From Halomonas beimenensis (lineage in GTDB: Bacteria > Pseudomonadota > Gammaproteobacteria > Pseudomonadales > Halomonadaceae), in NCBI RefSeq assembly GCF_002549795.1, contig NZ_CP021435.1, positions 3,968,001 through 4,032,000 of the forward strand: 64,000 bases of DNA, written 5' to 3'. Below, piece after piece: positions 33,955 through 43,467 of the stretch (position 1 is its first letter; the number at the start of each line of letters is the position of its first letter). The position numbers were made by a program, and so were the translations under genes. The notes beneath the pieces are model-generated. The model worked only from the letters and a program-made list of their open reading frames with translations, was not told the origin of the DNA and searched no databases.

Positions 33955-36159
33955 TCACAAGGGGGTCAGCTTGGCGAAGCCCAGCACCAGCCACTTGTCG
34001 CCCTCGCCCTCGAAACTGACCTGGACCCGCGCCCGCTCGCCTTCGCCCTCGGCATTGAGGATCACGCCCTCGCCGAACACCGGATGGCGAACCCGCTGGC
34101 CCAGGCTGAGCGACGGCAGCTCGTCGCCGCCGTTGACGCCTTCCTGGCGGAGGCCGGGAACGGGGCGCGAGGCGGTGACCGGGCGCGATACCTGGCCGCG
34201 TAGCCGCACCTCCTCGAGGAATTCCTCGGGCAATTCGCGCAGGAAGCGCGACGGGCGCTGGAAGGTCTCCTTGCCGTGCAGGCGGCGCAGCTCCGCATGG
34301 GTCAGATACAGCTTCTTCATCGCCCGGGTCAGGCCCACGTAGCACAGCCGGCGCTCCTCCTCGAGACGCCCCGGCTCTTCCAGGGACATCCGGTGGGGGA
34401 AGAGTCCCTCCTCGACGCCGGCGACGAAGACCACGGGAAACTCCAGGCCCTTGGCCGAGTGGAGGGTCATCAGCTGCACGCTGTCCTCGAACTCGTCGGC
34501 CTCGTGCTCGCCGGCGTTGAGCGCCGCCTCGGCGAGGAAGCCCTCCAGGGCGGCCATGCCCTCACCGGCCTCCACCGGCGCCAGGGCCTCGCCCTGGGTG
34601 AAGGCCTTGGCCGCGGTGACCAGCTCCTCGAGGTTCTCGACCCGGGCCTGGCCCTTCTCGCCCTTCTCGTTGCGATGGTGCTCGACCAGGCCGGAGCGCT
34701 CGATGACATGGTCGATGATCTCGTGGAGCGCCAGCCCCGAGGTCTCGTCATCGAGGCGCTCGATCAGGTCGGCGAAGGCCTTCACCGAGCCGACGGCCCG
34801 CCCCTTGAGCATGCCGTCCAGCTGGGCGTCGTGCAGCGCCTGCCAGAGGGAGATCCCGGCATGCCGCGCCCGCTCGCGCAGTACCTCGACGGTGCGGGTC
34901 CCGATGCCCCGGGCCGGGACATTGATCACCCGCTCCAGGGAGGCATCGTCGTCACGGTTGAGCAGCAGTCGCAGGTAGGCCAGGGCGTTCTTGATCTCCA
35001 GGCGCTCGTAGAAACGCTGGCCGCCGTAGATGCGATAGGGCACCCCCTGGCGGATCAGGGTCTCCTCGATGACCCGGGACTGGGCGTTGGACCGGTAGAG
35101 GATGGCGATCTCGCGCCGGTTGGTGCCCTCCTCGACCTTCTCGCGGATGGTATCGACGATGAAGCGCGCCTCGTCCAGGTCGTTGAAGCCGCTGTAGACG
35201 GAGATCGGCTCGCCCCGGTCGCCGGCGGTCCACAGCTCCTTGCCCATGCGCTCGGCGTTGTGGCGGATCAGGGCATTGGCGGCATCGAGGATGGCGCTGG
35301 TGGAGCGATAGTTCTGCTCCAGGCGCACCGTCCTGGTGGACGGGAACTCCTGCTCGAAGCGGCGAATGTTCTCGACCCGAGCGCCGCGCCAGCCGTAGAT
35401 CGACTGGTCGTCGTCGCCGACCACGGTCATCGGCGTCTTCATGCCGGTGAGCAGCTTCAACCAGGCGTACTGCAGGGTGTTGGTGTCCTGGAACTCGTCG
35501 ACCAGCACATGGCCGAAGCGCTCCTGGTAATGGGCCAGCAGCGGCGGGTTGTCACGCAGCAGCTCGAGGCTCCGCAGCAGCAGCTCGCCGAAGTCCACCA
35601 GGCCGCCGCGCTCGCAGGTCAGCTGGTAGCGCTCGTAGAGGTCGACCATCTGGCTCAGGTAGGCGTCGCCGTGGGCATCCACCTGGTGGGGCCGCAGGCC
35701 CTCCTCCTTGCAGCCCGAGATGAAGGACTGCACCTGGCGCGGCGGGAAGCGCTCGTCGTCGACGCCGTGATCCTTCAGCAAGCGCTTGACCAGCCTGAGC
35801 TGATCATCGCTGTCGATGATCTGGAAGTGCTGGGGCAGACGGGCGTCCTGCCAGTGGGTACGCAGCAGGCGATGGGCGATGGAATGGAAGGTGCCGACCC
35901 AGACATGGCGCAGCGAGATGCCCAGCAGGGCCTCCAGGCGGGTGCGCATCTCCCGGGCCGCCTTGTTGGTGAAGGTCACCGCCAGCACCGCATAGGGCGA
36001 CAGGCCCTCGGCCTGCATCAGCCAGGCGATACGATGCACCAGCACCCGGGTCTTGCCCGAGCCGGCACCGGCCAGCACCAGCATGTTGCCCTGAGGGGCG
36101 CTCACGGCCTCGCGCTGGGCCGGATTCATGTGGTCGAGAATCGCCGTGACGTCGTCCAT
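33955..36159 (-). CDS. uvrD: DNA helicase II UvrD
   Basis: UvrD is a 3'-5' SF1A helicase used in nucleotide excision and mismatch repair. The 734-residue protein has motif I AGAGSGKTRVLVHRIAWL (about 30-47), Ia FTNKAAREM, II DEFQDTN, III GDDDQSIYGWRGA, IV LEQNYRS, V MTLHSAKGLEFPVVF and VI EEERRLCYVGLTRA. The C-terminal Tudor-like domain (RVRHPVFGEGVILN) binds RNA polymerase in relatives. Length is near the family's 720. No LexA box was seen upstream. Confidence 0.97.
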   Translation of the reverse strand: MDDVTAILDHMNPAQREAVSAPQGNMLVLAGAGSGKTRVLVHRIAWLMQAEGLSPYAVLAVTFTNKAAREMRTRLEALLGISLRHVWVGTFHSIAHRLLRTHWQDARLPQHFQIIDSDDQLRLVKRLLKDHGVDDERFPPRQVQSFISGCKEEGLRPHQVDAHGDAYLSQMVDLYERYQLTCERGGLVDFGELLLRSLELLRDNPPLLAHYQERFGHVLVDEFQDTNTLQYAWLKLLTGMKTPMTVVGDDDQSIYGWRGARVENIRRFEQEFPSTRTVRLEQNYRSTSAILDAANALIRHNAERMGKELWTAGDRGEPISVYSGFNDLDEARFIVDTIREKVEEGTNRREIAILYRSNAQSRVIEETLIRQGVPYRIYGGQRFYERLEIKNALAYLRLLLNRDDDASLERVINVPARGIGTRTVEVLRERARHAGISLWQALHDAQLDGMLKGRAVGSVKAFADLIERLDDETSGLALHEIIDHVIERSGLVEHHRNEKGEKGQARVENLEELVTAAKAFTQGEALAPVEAGEGMAALEGFLAEAALNAGEHEADEFEDSVQLMTLHSAKGLEFPVVFVAGVEEGLFPHRMSLEEPGRLEEERRLCYVGLTRAMKKLYLTHAELRRLHGKETFQRPSRFLRELPEEFLEEVRLRGQVSRPVTASRPVPGLRQEGVNGGDELPSLSLGQRVRHPVFGEGVILNAEGEGERARVQVSFEGEGDKWLVLGFAKLTPL

Positions 36160-36229
36160 AGCGGGAAGGCATCGCTGCTCGGAAAATGGGCGAACAGCTT
36201 ACCATATCCGCCCGCGCGGACGCGGGGCG

Positions 36230-36313
36230 AGCTGGAAGCTGGAAAACAACCTGCTCCTCTGCCCTATTGGGTCAAGGGTTTTCTTCCAGCTTCAAGCTTA
36301 AGGCTTCCAGCTC
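36230..36313. repeat. Imperfect inverted repeat of AGCTGGA units
   Basis: GAGCTGGAAGCTGGAA at 36230-36245 faces TTCCAGCTTCAAGCTTAAGG and CTTCCAGCTC at about 36283-36313. The units are relatives of the AGCTGCA array at 20 kb: same spacing and same palindromic AGCT core. It fills the gap between uvrD and the HexR-like gene and could form a long hairpin. Confidence 0.6.
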
Positions 36314-36334
36314 CGGGCGAAGCCCGGCTCAGGG

Positions 36335-37189
36335 CTACTCCGGCTCCGGGAAACGCAGCGGATTGAGGCTCTTCTTCACCGCCTTGAGCTGCTCGGCCAG
36401 CTTGGGCCCCCGGGTCTTGGCCACCCCCACCGCCAGCACGTCGATGAGCACCAGATGGGCGATCCGCGAGCTCATCGGGGTGTAGATCTCGGTGTCCTCG
36501 TGGACGTCGATGTACAGCGGCAGGGTCACCTCCTCCGCCAGCGGCGAACCGCTGGGACACAGGCCGATCACCGTGGCGCCGGCCTCCCGCGCCAGGCGCA
36601 CGCTGGCCACCAGGGCACGGGTGCGGCCGGTCTGGGAGATCGCCACCACCACGTCGCCCTCCTTGAGGGTCACCGCGGACATGTTCTGCATGTGGGGATC
36701 GGCATAGGCCGCGGTGGAGATCTGCAGGCGGAAGAACTTGTGCTGGGCATCGAAGGCCACCGCCCCCGAGGCGCCGAACCCGTAGAACTCCACGCGATTG
36801 GCCATGGCCAGGGCGTTGATGGCCCGGCTCAACGCTTCGTTGTCCAGGCGGTCGCGGACCGACAGCAGGGTGCCGACCGTGGAATCGAAGATGCTCTGGG
36901 AGAATTCCGCCACCGAGTCGCTGTCGTTCATCGAGAACTGGGCGAACTGGCTGCCGGTGGCCAGCATCTGTGCCAGCTTGAGCTTGAAGTCCTGGAAGCC
37001 GTTGCAGCCCAGGGCCCGGCAGAAGCGCACCACCGTGGGCTCGCTGACCTTGGCCTCGGTGGCCAGGTCGACGATGCGCATGTGGATAACTTCCTCTGGA
37101 TTGCGCAGCACGAAACGCGCCACCTTCTGCTCGGAGCGGCGGAAGTGCTCCATGCGGCGTCTCATTTCATCGAACAGGCCAAGGCTCAC
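36335..37189 (-). CDS. hexR: HexR/RpiR-family transcriptional regulator
   Basis: A 284-residue regulator with an N-terminal RpiR helix-turn-helix (about 1-77; RRSEQKVARFVLRNPEEVIHM, ATEAKVSEPTVVRFCRALGC) and a C-terminal SIS sugar-phosphate isomerase domain (about 115-250; FYGFGASGAVAFDAQHKFF, VVAISQTGRTRALVASV). HexR senses 2-keto-3-deoxy-6-phosphogluconate and represses Entner-Doudoroff and related genes in gammaproteobacteria. The family match is good, but the target genes are not adjacent, so the hexR name is tentative. The GTG at 37189 is preferred because AAGGAG lies 8 bases upstream; an ATG at 37210 has no site. Confidence 0.85.
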   Translation of the reverse strand: MSLGLFDEMRRRMEHFRRSEQKVARFVLRNPEEVIHMRIVDLATEAKVSEPTVVRFCRALGCNGFQDFKLKLAQMLATGSQFAQFSMNDSDSVAEFSQSIFDSTVGTLLSVRDRLDNEALSRAINALAMANRVEFYGFGASGAVAFDAQHKFFRLQISTAAYADPHMQNMSAVTLKEGDVVVAISQTGRTRALVASVRLAREAGATVIGLCPSGSPLAEEVTLPLYIDVHEDTEIYTPMSSRIAHLVLIDVLAVGVAKTRGPKLAEQLKAVKKSLNPLRFPEPE

Positions 37190-37312
37190 GGGGCACTCCT
37201 TGTGGAACATCGGGATTCTTCCTGAACAGTATGCCCCAAACGCGGACGGTATGGGCACTCCGGGCCCGCCGAGGCGTTGGCGCCCCGATATTCATCATTC
37301 TGTCAAGTGGGG

Positions 37313-37318
37313 TATAGT
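37313..37318 (+). promoter_or_regulatory. Probable -10 element of the small acidic protein gene
   Basis: TATAGT lies 66 bases upstream of the ATG at 37384; TTCATC at 37291-37296 is a poor -35 with 16-base spacing. Confidence 0.4.
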
Positions 37319-37383
37319 AAGAATTGCAGTGTCGCGCAGCGTCATCGATGCCGGCACCTTCACTGCAGACAGGAGAGTCGATC

Positions 37384-37593
37384 ATGCGCAATGTCGAACG
37401 GTTAACCTCCGTCAAGAGCGAACTTCTCGACATCTTCATGAGCATGGAAGTCGCCGAACACGAACAACGCACCCGTACCGCGGCGCAGCGCAACCTGCGC
37501 GCCCGCCGCGGCATCGAGCTTCACGAGGAATTCAAGCGCCTCAGCCAGGACATCGCCGACCTGCCGGAGGACGACGACGACGAGATGCACTAG
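37384..37593 (+). CDS. Small acidic protein of unknown function (69 residues)
   Basis: A 69-residue protein with two amphipathic helical parts (VERLTSVKSELLDIFMSMEV and IELHEEFKRLSQDIADL) joined by a basic stretch (RNLRARRG). It has a strongly acidic tail (EDDDDE). No membrane segment or known motif is visible. The AGGAGA site 7 bases before the ATG, a plausible -10 element and a good terminator after the stop argue that it is a real, separately transcribed gene. The basic-helix/acidic-tail layout could mediate protein or RNA contact; this is a guess. Confidence 0.7.
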   Translation: MRNVERLTSVKSELLDIFMSMEVAEHEQRTRTAAQRNLRARRGIELHEEFKRLSQDIADLPEDDDDEMH

Positions 37594-37604
37594 GCCAGAC
37601 GCGA

Positions 37605-37629
37605 CGAGCCCCGCACGGGGCGGGGCTCG
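37605..37629. terminator. Hairpin terminator between the small acidic gene and the SNF transporter
   Basis: A 9-bp stem (CGAGCCCCG with CGGGGCTCG) and 7-base loop lie between two convergent genes. Confidence 0.65.
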
Positions 37630-37653
37630 CAAGGGCAAGGTGGCCGGCCTGGC

Positions 37654-39000
37654 TTACAGGCTGGAGATGAACACCACGGCCACGCCGATGGGCGCGATGA
37701 AGCGGGTCACGGCGTGCCAGAGGGTCTCGCCGGCGCCGGAGAGACCCAGCTCCTTGGCCACCGCATGGCGATCCAGCTGCCAGGCGGTGAACAGGATCAC
37801 CCCCAGACCGGTCAGCGGCAGCATGAACTTGCTGGTCAGCTTGTCCAGCAGGTCGAAGACGTTCAGGCCGAACAGCACCGGGTCGCTCCACAGGTTGAAC
37901 GACAGCAGCGCCGCGATGCCCAGCGCCCAGGCGGCGATCCCCGCCACCAGGGTGGACGCCACCCGAGACAGCGGGGTGCGCTCCTCGACGAACTCCACCA
38001 CCGGCTCCAGCAGCGAGATGGCCGAGGTCAGGGCGGCGAAGGTCAGCAGCAGGAAGAACATCAGCCCCAGGACGATGCCCGCCCCCATGTTGCCGAAGGC
38101 CAGCGGCAGGGTCACGAAGATCAGCCCCGGGCCGGACGCCAGGTCGAGACCGTTGGCGAAGACGATCGGGAAGATCGCCAGGCCGGCGCCCAGGGCGATC
38201 ACGGTGTCCATGATCACCACGGTGCGGGCGGTCTTGAGCAGGTTGACCTCCTCGCCCAGGTAGGAGCCATAGGCCATCATGATGCCCATGCCCAGGGACA
38301 GGGTGAAGAAGGCATGGCCCAGGGCCGCCAGCACGGTCTCGCCGGACAGGGCGCTCCAGTTCGGGTTGAACAGGTAGGCCAGGGCCTCGCCGAAGTGGCC
38401 GGTAGTCATCCCGTAGCCGACCAGCACCACCATCAGGATACCCAGCGCCGGCATCAGGGTGCGCACGGCGCCCTCGAGGCCCTTGGTGACGCCGCGGGCC
38501 ACGATCCCGATGACCAGCAGCATGAACACCGAGTGACCGGCCAGCAGCAGGCCGGGACTCGCCAGCATGGCGTTGAACAGCTCACCGATGCCGTCGGCAT
38601 CCTGCCCGCTGAAGGCGCCGGTGACCGAGTTCAGAGTGTAATACAGCGACCAGCCGCCGATGACGCTGTAGAAGGACAGGATCAGGAAGGCGCCGAGGAT
38701 GCCGCTGACGCCGACCAGCATCCAGGCCTTGGGCTTGCCCGCCGCCTTGGCCAGGTCGGCCATGGCGTTGGCGGGGTTGTTCTGGCCGCGGCGGCCGATG
38801 AGCCATTCCGCCACCAGGATCGGCAGGCCGATCAGCGCGATGCACAACAGGTAGACCAGCACGAAGGCCGCGCCCCCGCTCTCGCCCACCATGTAGGGAA
38901 ACTTCCAGATATTGCCCAGGCCGACCGCGGAGCCCGTCGCCGCGAGGATGAAGGCCAGCCGTGAGGACCAGTGCGCGTGTTGGTGTTGCTTGATGGACAT
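37654..39000 (-). CDS. SNF-family sodium-dependent amino-acid transporter
   Basis: A 448-residue LeuT-fold symporter with about 11-12 membrane helices. The N-terminal signature W-S-S-R-L-A-F-I-L-A-A-T-G-S-A-V-G-L-G-N (residues 11-30) and IWKFPY contain the sodium and substrate-binding unwound part of helix 1. Helix 6 region FFTLSLGMGIMMAYGSYL and helix 8 region FAALTSAISLLEP supply further ligands. Bacterial members import Trp, Leu, Met or similar; the substrate is not determinable here. The gene stands alone between terminator hairpins. Confidence 0.93.
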   Translation of the reverse strand: MSIKQHQHAHWSSRLAFILAATGSAVGLGNIWKFPYMVGESGGAAFVLVYLLCIALIGLPILVAEWLIGRRGQNNPANAMADLAKAAGKPKAWMLVGVSGILGAFLILSFYSVIGGWSLYYTLNSVTGAFSGQDADGIGELFNAMLASPGLLLAGHSVFMLLVIGIVARGVTKGLEGAVRTLMPALGILMVVLVGYGMTTGHFGEALAYLFNPNWSALSGETVLAALGHAFFTLSLGMGIMMAYGSYLGEEVNLLKTARTVVIMDTVIALGAGLAIFPIVFANGLDLASGPGLIFVTLPLAFGNMGAGIVLGLMFFLLLTFAALTSAISLLEPVVEFVEERTPLSRVASTLVAGIAAWALGIAALLSFNLWSDPVLFGLNVFDLLDKLTSKFMLPLTGLGVILFTAWQLDRHAVAKELGLSGAGETLWHAVTRFIAPIGVAVVFISSL

Positions 39001-39322
39001 ATTTCACCCTGAAGATACGTGTCGCCACCGATCGATCGGATGCGATGACGGGGTTGTGGTTGTAGTCGCCACGTCCGCGGCGTCCCGGATCGCGGGAAAC
39101 CGCATTCAAGGGCATAACGCATGCCAAGCAGGATCGCTGCCGAGGCAACGCTCCCGCCGCCTGGCGGCGGGAACCTCTGGGGGAATATGACGGGAATCAC
39201 GCGGGATAGGCGCAGATTTCCACAATATTCCATGGCAAGTGACGATCGAGCCGTAAAAATATCCGATCATACGCTTGGTGGCCAGCCATGGCGCGAAAAC
39301 CTTGGCCCGGCCATGACAGCGA
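39001..39322. other. Intergenic space upstream of the SNF transporter
   Basis: This 322-base space separates the SNF gene from the DUF72 gene. It holds a GC hairpin (39152-39159 with 39165-39172, 5-base loop) and an AT-richer part near 39210-39275 that probably carries the SNF promoter. No open frame with a ribosome site, RNA gene or recognisable repeat was seen. Confidence 0.5.
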
Positions 39323-40225
39323 TCAGAACAACGACACCTGCCGCTCGCCGGGGAAAGGGGGCAAGCCGGGGAGGCCGGCGCGCTCGGCGACCGCGCCATA
39401 GAGCCGACGCGCCAACTCGGGAGCACGGCGGTTATCCGCCGTATGCACAAAGAGGAAAGGGGTTTTCCCCTGTTTTATCCACAGAGCGAGACGCTCGATC
39501 CAGGGCCGGAAATAGCCGAGATTGGTCGCCTCGTCAACATGGCCGATGAAGCGGATGACCGGAAAATCTCCCGTGGAAATCACGTGTAGCGGGCGTTTCG
39601 GCTTCTCGGCCTGGGCCTGCCGCATGCCCGCATGGTCGCCGGCAGGCGTGGAGTACAGCGGGCGGACATCGAGCAGGACCCGGTTCGCGCCATGAGTTAT
39701 CAACAACCTGTTGAGCCCTCTCTCGACCTCACCCTTGTGGAAAAAATCGCTGTGACGCACTTCCACGGCGCAGGGCAGACCCCGAGGCCAGCGGGTCAGC
39801 AGCGCCTCGAGACGAGGCAGGGCCTCGGCCCCGAAGTCCCGGGGCAACTGGACCATCAGTGGCCCCAGCCGATCCTCCAGCGGCTCGAGGGCCGCCAGGA
39901 AGGCCTCGAGATCGGCCTCGATGCCGGCCAGACGCCTGTCGTGGGTGAGCGAGGCGGGGAGCTTGAAGCAGAAACGAAAGCCCGGCGGTGCCTGGCGCGC
40001 CCAGGCCGCCACCGTCTCGGGCCGGGGGGCGCCGCTGTAGAAGGTGGTGTTGCCTTCCACCGCGGAGAAGACCCGGGCATAGTCGCCCAGCTGCCCCGCC
40101 TGGCCGCCGTGGGGCGGATAGAGGCCGCCGCGCCAGTCGGGGTTGGCCCACATGGGCAGCCCCAGGTACAGGCGCGGCGGGGGGCCTCCCGACGATGCAT
40201 CGCCGGACGCAGGGACGGGCCTCAC
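39323..40225 (-). CDS. DUF72 family protein (YecE-like)
   Basis: A 300-residue protein of the DUF72 TIM-barrel family. Conserved parts are [19 protein letters not shown] near residue 50, [26 protein letters not shown], and [11 protein letters not shown]; the C-terminal [13 protein letters not shown] closes the barrel. The biochemical role of the family is not established. Its ATG overlaps the glmS stop by ATGA, so it is translated from the glmU-glmS transcript. Confidence 0.88.
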   Translation of the reverse strand: MRPVPASGDASSGGPPPRLYLGLPMWANPDWRGGLYPPHGGQAGQLGDYARVFSAVEGNTTFYSGAPRPETVAAWARQAPPGFRFCFKLPASLTHDRRLAGIEADLEAFLAALEPLEDRLGPLMVQLPRDFGAEALPRLEALLTRWPRGLPCAVEVRHSDFFHKGEVERGLNRLLITHGANRVLLDVRPLYSTPAGDHAGMRQAQAEKPKRPLHVISTGDFPVIRFIGHVDEATNLGYFRPWIERLALWIKQGKTPFLFVHTADNRRAPELARRLYGAVAERAGLPGLPPFPGERQVSLF

Positions 40226-42054
40226 TCCACGGTCACGGACTTGGCCAGGTTACGGGGCTGATCCACGTCGGTGCCCTTGAGGACGGCAACATGGTAGGCC
40301 AGCAGCTGGAGCGGCACCGTGTAGAGGATGGGCGCCAGGGCGTCCTCGACATGGGGCAGGCGCAGTACCCGGACCCCCTCGCCATCCGCCAGGGCGACCT
40401 GCTCGTCGGCGAAGACGAAGAGTTCGCCGCCCCGGGCCCTGACCTCCTGGAGGTTGGACTTGAGCTTCTCGAGCAGCTCGTCGTTCGGCGCCACCGCGAT
40501 CACCGGCATCTCGCCGTCCACCAGCGCCAGGGGGCCATGCTTGAGCTCCCCGGCCGGATAGGCCTCGGCGTGGATGTAGGAGATCTCCTTGAGCTTGAGG
40601 GCCCCCTCCAGGGCCACCGGGAAGTGGGCGCCACGGCCCAGGAAGAGGGCGTGGTACTTCTCGGCGAAGGCGGCGGAAAGCGCCTCGATAGCCGGGTCCA
40701 GCGCCAGCACCCTGGCCACCTGCCCGGGGAGGCGACGCAAGGCCTCGACCAGGGTGGCCTGCTCGTCGGCGTCCTGGCCGCGGACGCGGCCGAGCGCCAG
40801 GGTCAGCAGCGTCAGGGCGACCAGCTGGGTAGTGAACGCCTTGGTGGAGGCCACGCCGATCTCCGGCCCAGCCTGGGTCATCAGCGTCAGGTCGGACTCG
40901 CGCACCAGCGAACTGCCCGGCACGTTGCAGATCGCCAGGCTCCCCAGGTAGCCGAGTTCCTTGGCGAAACGCAGCGCCGCCAGGGTGTCGGCGGTCTCCC
41001 CCGACTGGGAAAGGGTGACGAAGAGGGTGTCCTCGGGGACCACCACCCGACGGTAGCGATACTCCGAGGCCACCTCCACCTGGACGGGGACGCCGGCGTA
41101 GCGCTCCAGCCAGTAGCGGGCCACCATGCCGGCATGATAGCTGGTGCCGCAGGCCACCAGGTGGATCTGCTTGACCCGGGCGAACAACGCCTCGGCGTCG
41201 GGTCCGAAGCTCTCGACCAGCACGCTGCGCTCGCCCAGCCGCCCTTCCAGGGCCGCGGCGATGACCGCCGGTTGCTCGTGGATCTCCTTGAGCATGAAGT
41301 GACGGTAGTCGCCCTTGCTGGCGGCCCCGTCACCGTGCTCGAAGGTCTGCACCGGGCGCTCCACCGCCGTCCCGGCGGCATCCAACACCTCGACTCGCCC
41401 GCCGGGGGAAAGCCGCACCACGTCGCCTTCCTCCAGGTAGATGAAGCGATCGGTGACCTGCAACAGCGCCAGCGGGTCGGAGGCCAGGAAGGCCTCCTCG
41501 ATGCCCACCCCCACCACCAGGGGGCTGCCCTTGCGGGCCCCGATCACCACGTCCGGCTCGTCGGCGTGGATCACCCCCAGGGCATAGGCGCCGTCGAGGC
41601 GCGCCAGCACTCGCCGGACCGCTTGCAGCAGGTCACCCTCCCGGGCCTCCCGCTCGATCAGGTGGGCGATCACCTCGGTATCGGTCTCGGAGGCGAAGCC
41701 GTAACCCGCGGCCTCGAGCTCGCCCCGCAGGATCTCGTGATTCTCGATGATGCCGTTGTGCACCACCGCCAGGCGGTCGCCGGACTGGTGGGGGTGGGCG
41801 TTCTCCTCGCTGGGCCGGCCATGGGTGGCCCAGCGGGTATGGGCGATGCCGCTGTGCCCGGCCAGGGGAAACTCGGCGAGCCTGGCCTCCAGGGCCGCCA
41901 CCTTGCCCAGGGCGCGGCGGCGCGAGAGGCGGCCATCCCGGCCGAGGACGGCGAGCCCCGCGGAGTCGTAGCCGCGGTATTCCAGCCGCTTGAGCCCCTC
42001 GAGGAGGATGCCCTGGACGTTGCGTTGGGCGACGGCGCCGACGATGCCACACAT
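40222..42054 (-). CDS. glmS: Glutamine-fructose-6-phosphate aminotransferase
   Basis: GlmS makes glucosamine-6-phosphate from fructose-6-phosphate and glutamine, the entry to cell-wall amino sugars. The 610-residue protein starts [12 protein letters not shown], giving the catalytic N-terminal Cys after Met removal. The glutaminase domain has [16 protein letters not shown]. Two SIS domains (about 285-420, 455-590) have [16 protein letters not shown] and [11 protein letters not shown]. The C-terminal [11 protein letters not shown] is typical. It lies 11 bases after glmU. Confidence 0.97.
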   Translation of the reverse strand: MCGIVGAVAQRNVQGILLEGLKRLEYRGYDSAGLAVLGRDGRLSRRRALGKVAALEARLAEFPLAGHSGIAHTRWATHGRPSEENAHPHQSGDRLAVVHNGIIENHEILRGELEAAGYGFASETDTEVIAHLIEREAREGDLLQAVRRVLARLDGAYALGVIHADEPDVVIGARKGSPLVVGVGIEEAFLASDPLALLQVTDRFIYLEEGDVVRLSPGGRVEVLDAAGTAVERPVQTFEHGDGAASKGDYRHFMLKEIHEQPAVIAAALEGRLGERSVLVESFGPDAEALFARVKQIHLVACGTSYHAGMVARYWLERYAGVPVQVEVASEYRYRRVVVPEDTLFVTLSQSGETADTLAALRFAKELGYLGSLAICNVPGSSLVRESDLTLMTQAGPEIGVASTKAFTTQLVALTLLTLALGRVRGQDADEQATLVEALRRLPGQVARVLALDPAIEALSAAFAEKYHALFLGRGAHFPVALEGALKLKEISYIHAEAYPAGELKHGPLALVDGEMPVIAVAPNDELLEKLKSNLQEVRARGGELFVFADEQVALADGEGVRVLRLPHVEDALAPILYTVPLQLLAYHVAVLKGTDVDQPRNLAKSVTVE

Positions 42055-42064
42055 AGCTTGCTCC

Positions 42065-43432
42065 TTAGAGGTCGTTCTTCTTGACGGGTCGCTGCCAGTC
42101 TTCCTTGCTGATCAGGCGGGCCCGGCTCACCGCCAGGGCATTGTCCGCCACGTCCCGGGTCAGGGTGGACCCCGCGCCCACGGTGGCGCCCTTGCCCACG
42201 CTGATCGGCGCCACCAGGGCGGTGTTGGAGCCGATGAAGGCGCCGTCGCCGATCTCGGTGCGATGCTTGTTGGCCCCATCGTAGTTGCAGGTGATGGTGC
42301 CGGCCCCCACGTTGACGTCGCGCCCCAGGCGGGCGTCGCCCACGTAGCTCAGGTGGTTGATCTTGCTGCCCTCGCCCACCTCGGCGTTCTTGGTCTCGAC
42401 GAAGTTGCCCACCTTGGCGCCCACCGCCAGGCGGGAACCGGGCCGCAGCCGGGCGAAGGGGCCGATGCGGTTGTGGCCGGCGACCACGGCTCCCTCGATC
42501 ACGCTGTGGGGCTCGATCACCGTCTCGGCGCCGATGTGGCTGTCGCGAATCACGCAATGGGGACCGATGCGCACCCCTTCGCCCAGCTCGACGTCGCCTT
42601 CGAAGACACAGCCCACGTCGATCTCCACGTCGTGGCCGCAGGTCAGGGTGCCGCGCACATCGAGGCGCTCGGGATCCAGCAGGGCCACGCCCTTGGCCAT
42701 CAGCGCCTCGGCGATATCGCGCTGGTGGGCGCGCTCCAGGCGGGCCATCTGAGCCCGGTTGTTGACGCCCTCGACCTCCAGCGGCCGGGTCGGCTGGGCG
42801 GTGGCGATCCTCACGCCCTCGGCGGCGGCCATGGCGATGACGTCGGTCAGGTAGTACTCGCCCTGGGCGTTGTCGGCGGAGAGACGCGGCAGCCAGCGAC
42901 GCAGCTGGCGGGCGGTCATGGCCATGATGCCGGTGTTGCATTCGCGCACGGCGCGTTCGGCCTCGGAGGCATCCTTGTGCTCGACGATGGCCACCGCTTC
43001 GCCGGCCTCGTCGCGGAGGATGCGGCCATAGCCGGTAGGGTCCTCCAGGGTCACGGTAAGCAGGCCCAGGTGCCGCTCGTCGACCCGGTCGAGCAGGTCT
43101 CGCAGGGTCTCGCGACGGATCAGGGGCACGTCGCCGTAGAGGACCAGCACCTTGCCCTCGCCCAGGGCATCCAGGGTCTGGGCCACGGCATGACCGGTGC
43201 CCTTCTGCTCCGCCTGGAGGGCGAAGCGCACCCGGCAGTCGGCCAGCGCCTCGCGGACCTGCTCGGCGCCGTGTCCCACCACCACGTGGGTTCGCTCGGC
43301 CTCCAGTCCGGCGGCGGTATCGATCACGTGGCGAACCATGGGCTTGCCGGCCAGCCGGTGCAGCACCTTGGGCCGCGTCGAACGCATCCGGGTGCCCTGC
43401 CCGGCCGCCAGTATCACCACGTCGAGGCTCAT
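42065..43432 (-). CDS. glmU: Bifunctional N-acetylglucosamine-1-phosphate uridyltransferase/acetyltransferase
   Basis: A 455-residue enzyme making UDP-GlcNAc. The N-terminal nucleotidyltransferase domain has [18 protein letters not shown] and VLYGDVPLI. The C-terminal left-handed beta-helix runs from about 250 with hexapeptide repeats and the acetyltransferase segment [13 protein letters not shown] and [15 protein letters not shown]. The ATG at 43432 follows AAGGAG and gives the normal length. The glmU-glmS pair downstream of atp genes recalls E. coli, here with apbE, uppP and mgtE inserted between. Confidence 0.97.
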   Translation of the reverse strand: MSLDVVILAAGQGTRMRSTRPKVLHRLAGKPMVRHVIDTAAGLEAERTHVVVGHGAEQVREALADCRVRFALQAEQKGTGHAVAQTLDALGEGKVLVLYGDVPLIRRETLRDLLDRVDERHLGLLTVTLEDPTGYGRILRDEAGEAVAIVEHKDASEAERAVRECNTGIMAMTARQLRRWLPRLSADNAQGEYYLTDVIAMAAAEGVRIATAQPTRPLEVEGVNNRAQMARLERAHQRDIAEALMAKGVALLDPERLDVRGTLTCGHDVEIDVGCVFEGDVELGEGVRIGPHCVIRDSHIGAETVIEPHSVIEGAVVAGHNRIGPFARLRPGSRLAVGAKVGNFVETKNAEVGEGSKINHLSYVGDARLGRDVNVGAGTITCNYDGANKHRTEIGDGAFIGSNTALVAPISVGKGATVGAGSTLTRDVADNALAVSRARLISKEDWQRPVKKNDL

Positions 43433-43467
43433 CGTGACTCCTTGTCCATCTATCGGGGGAATTCGGC

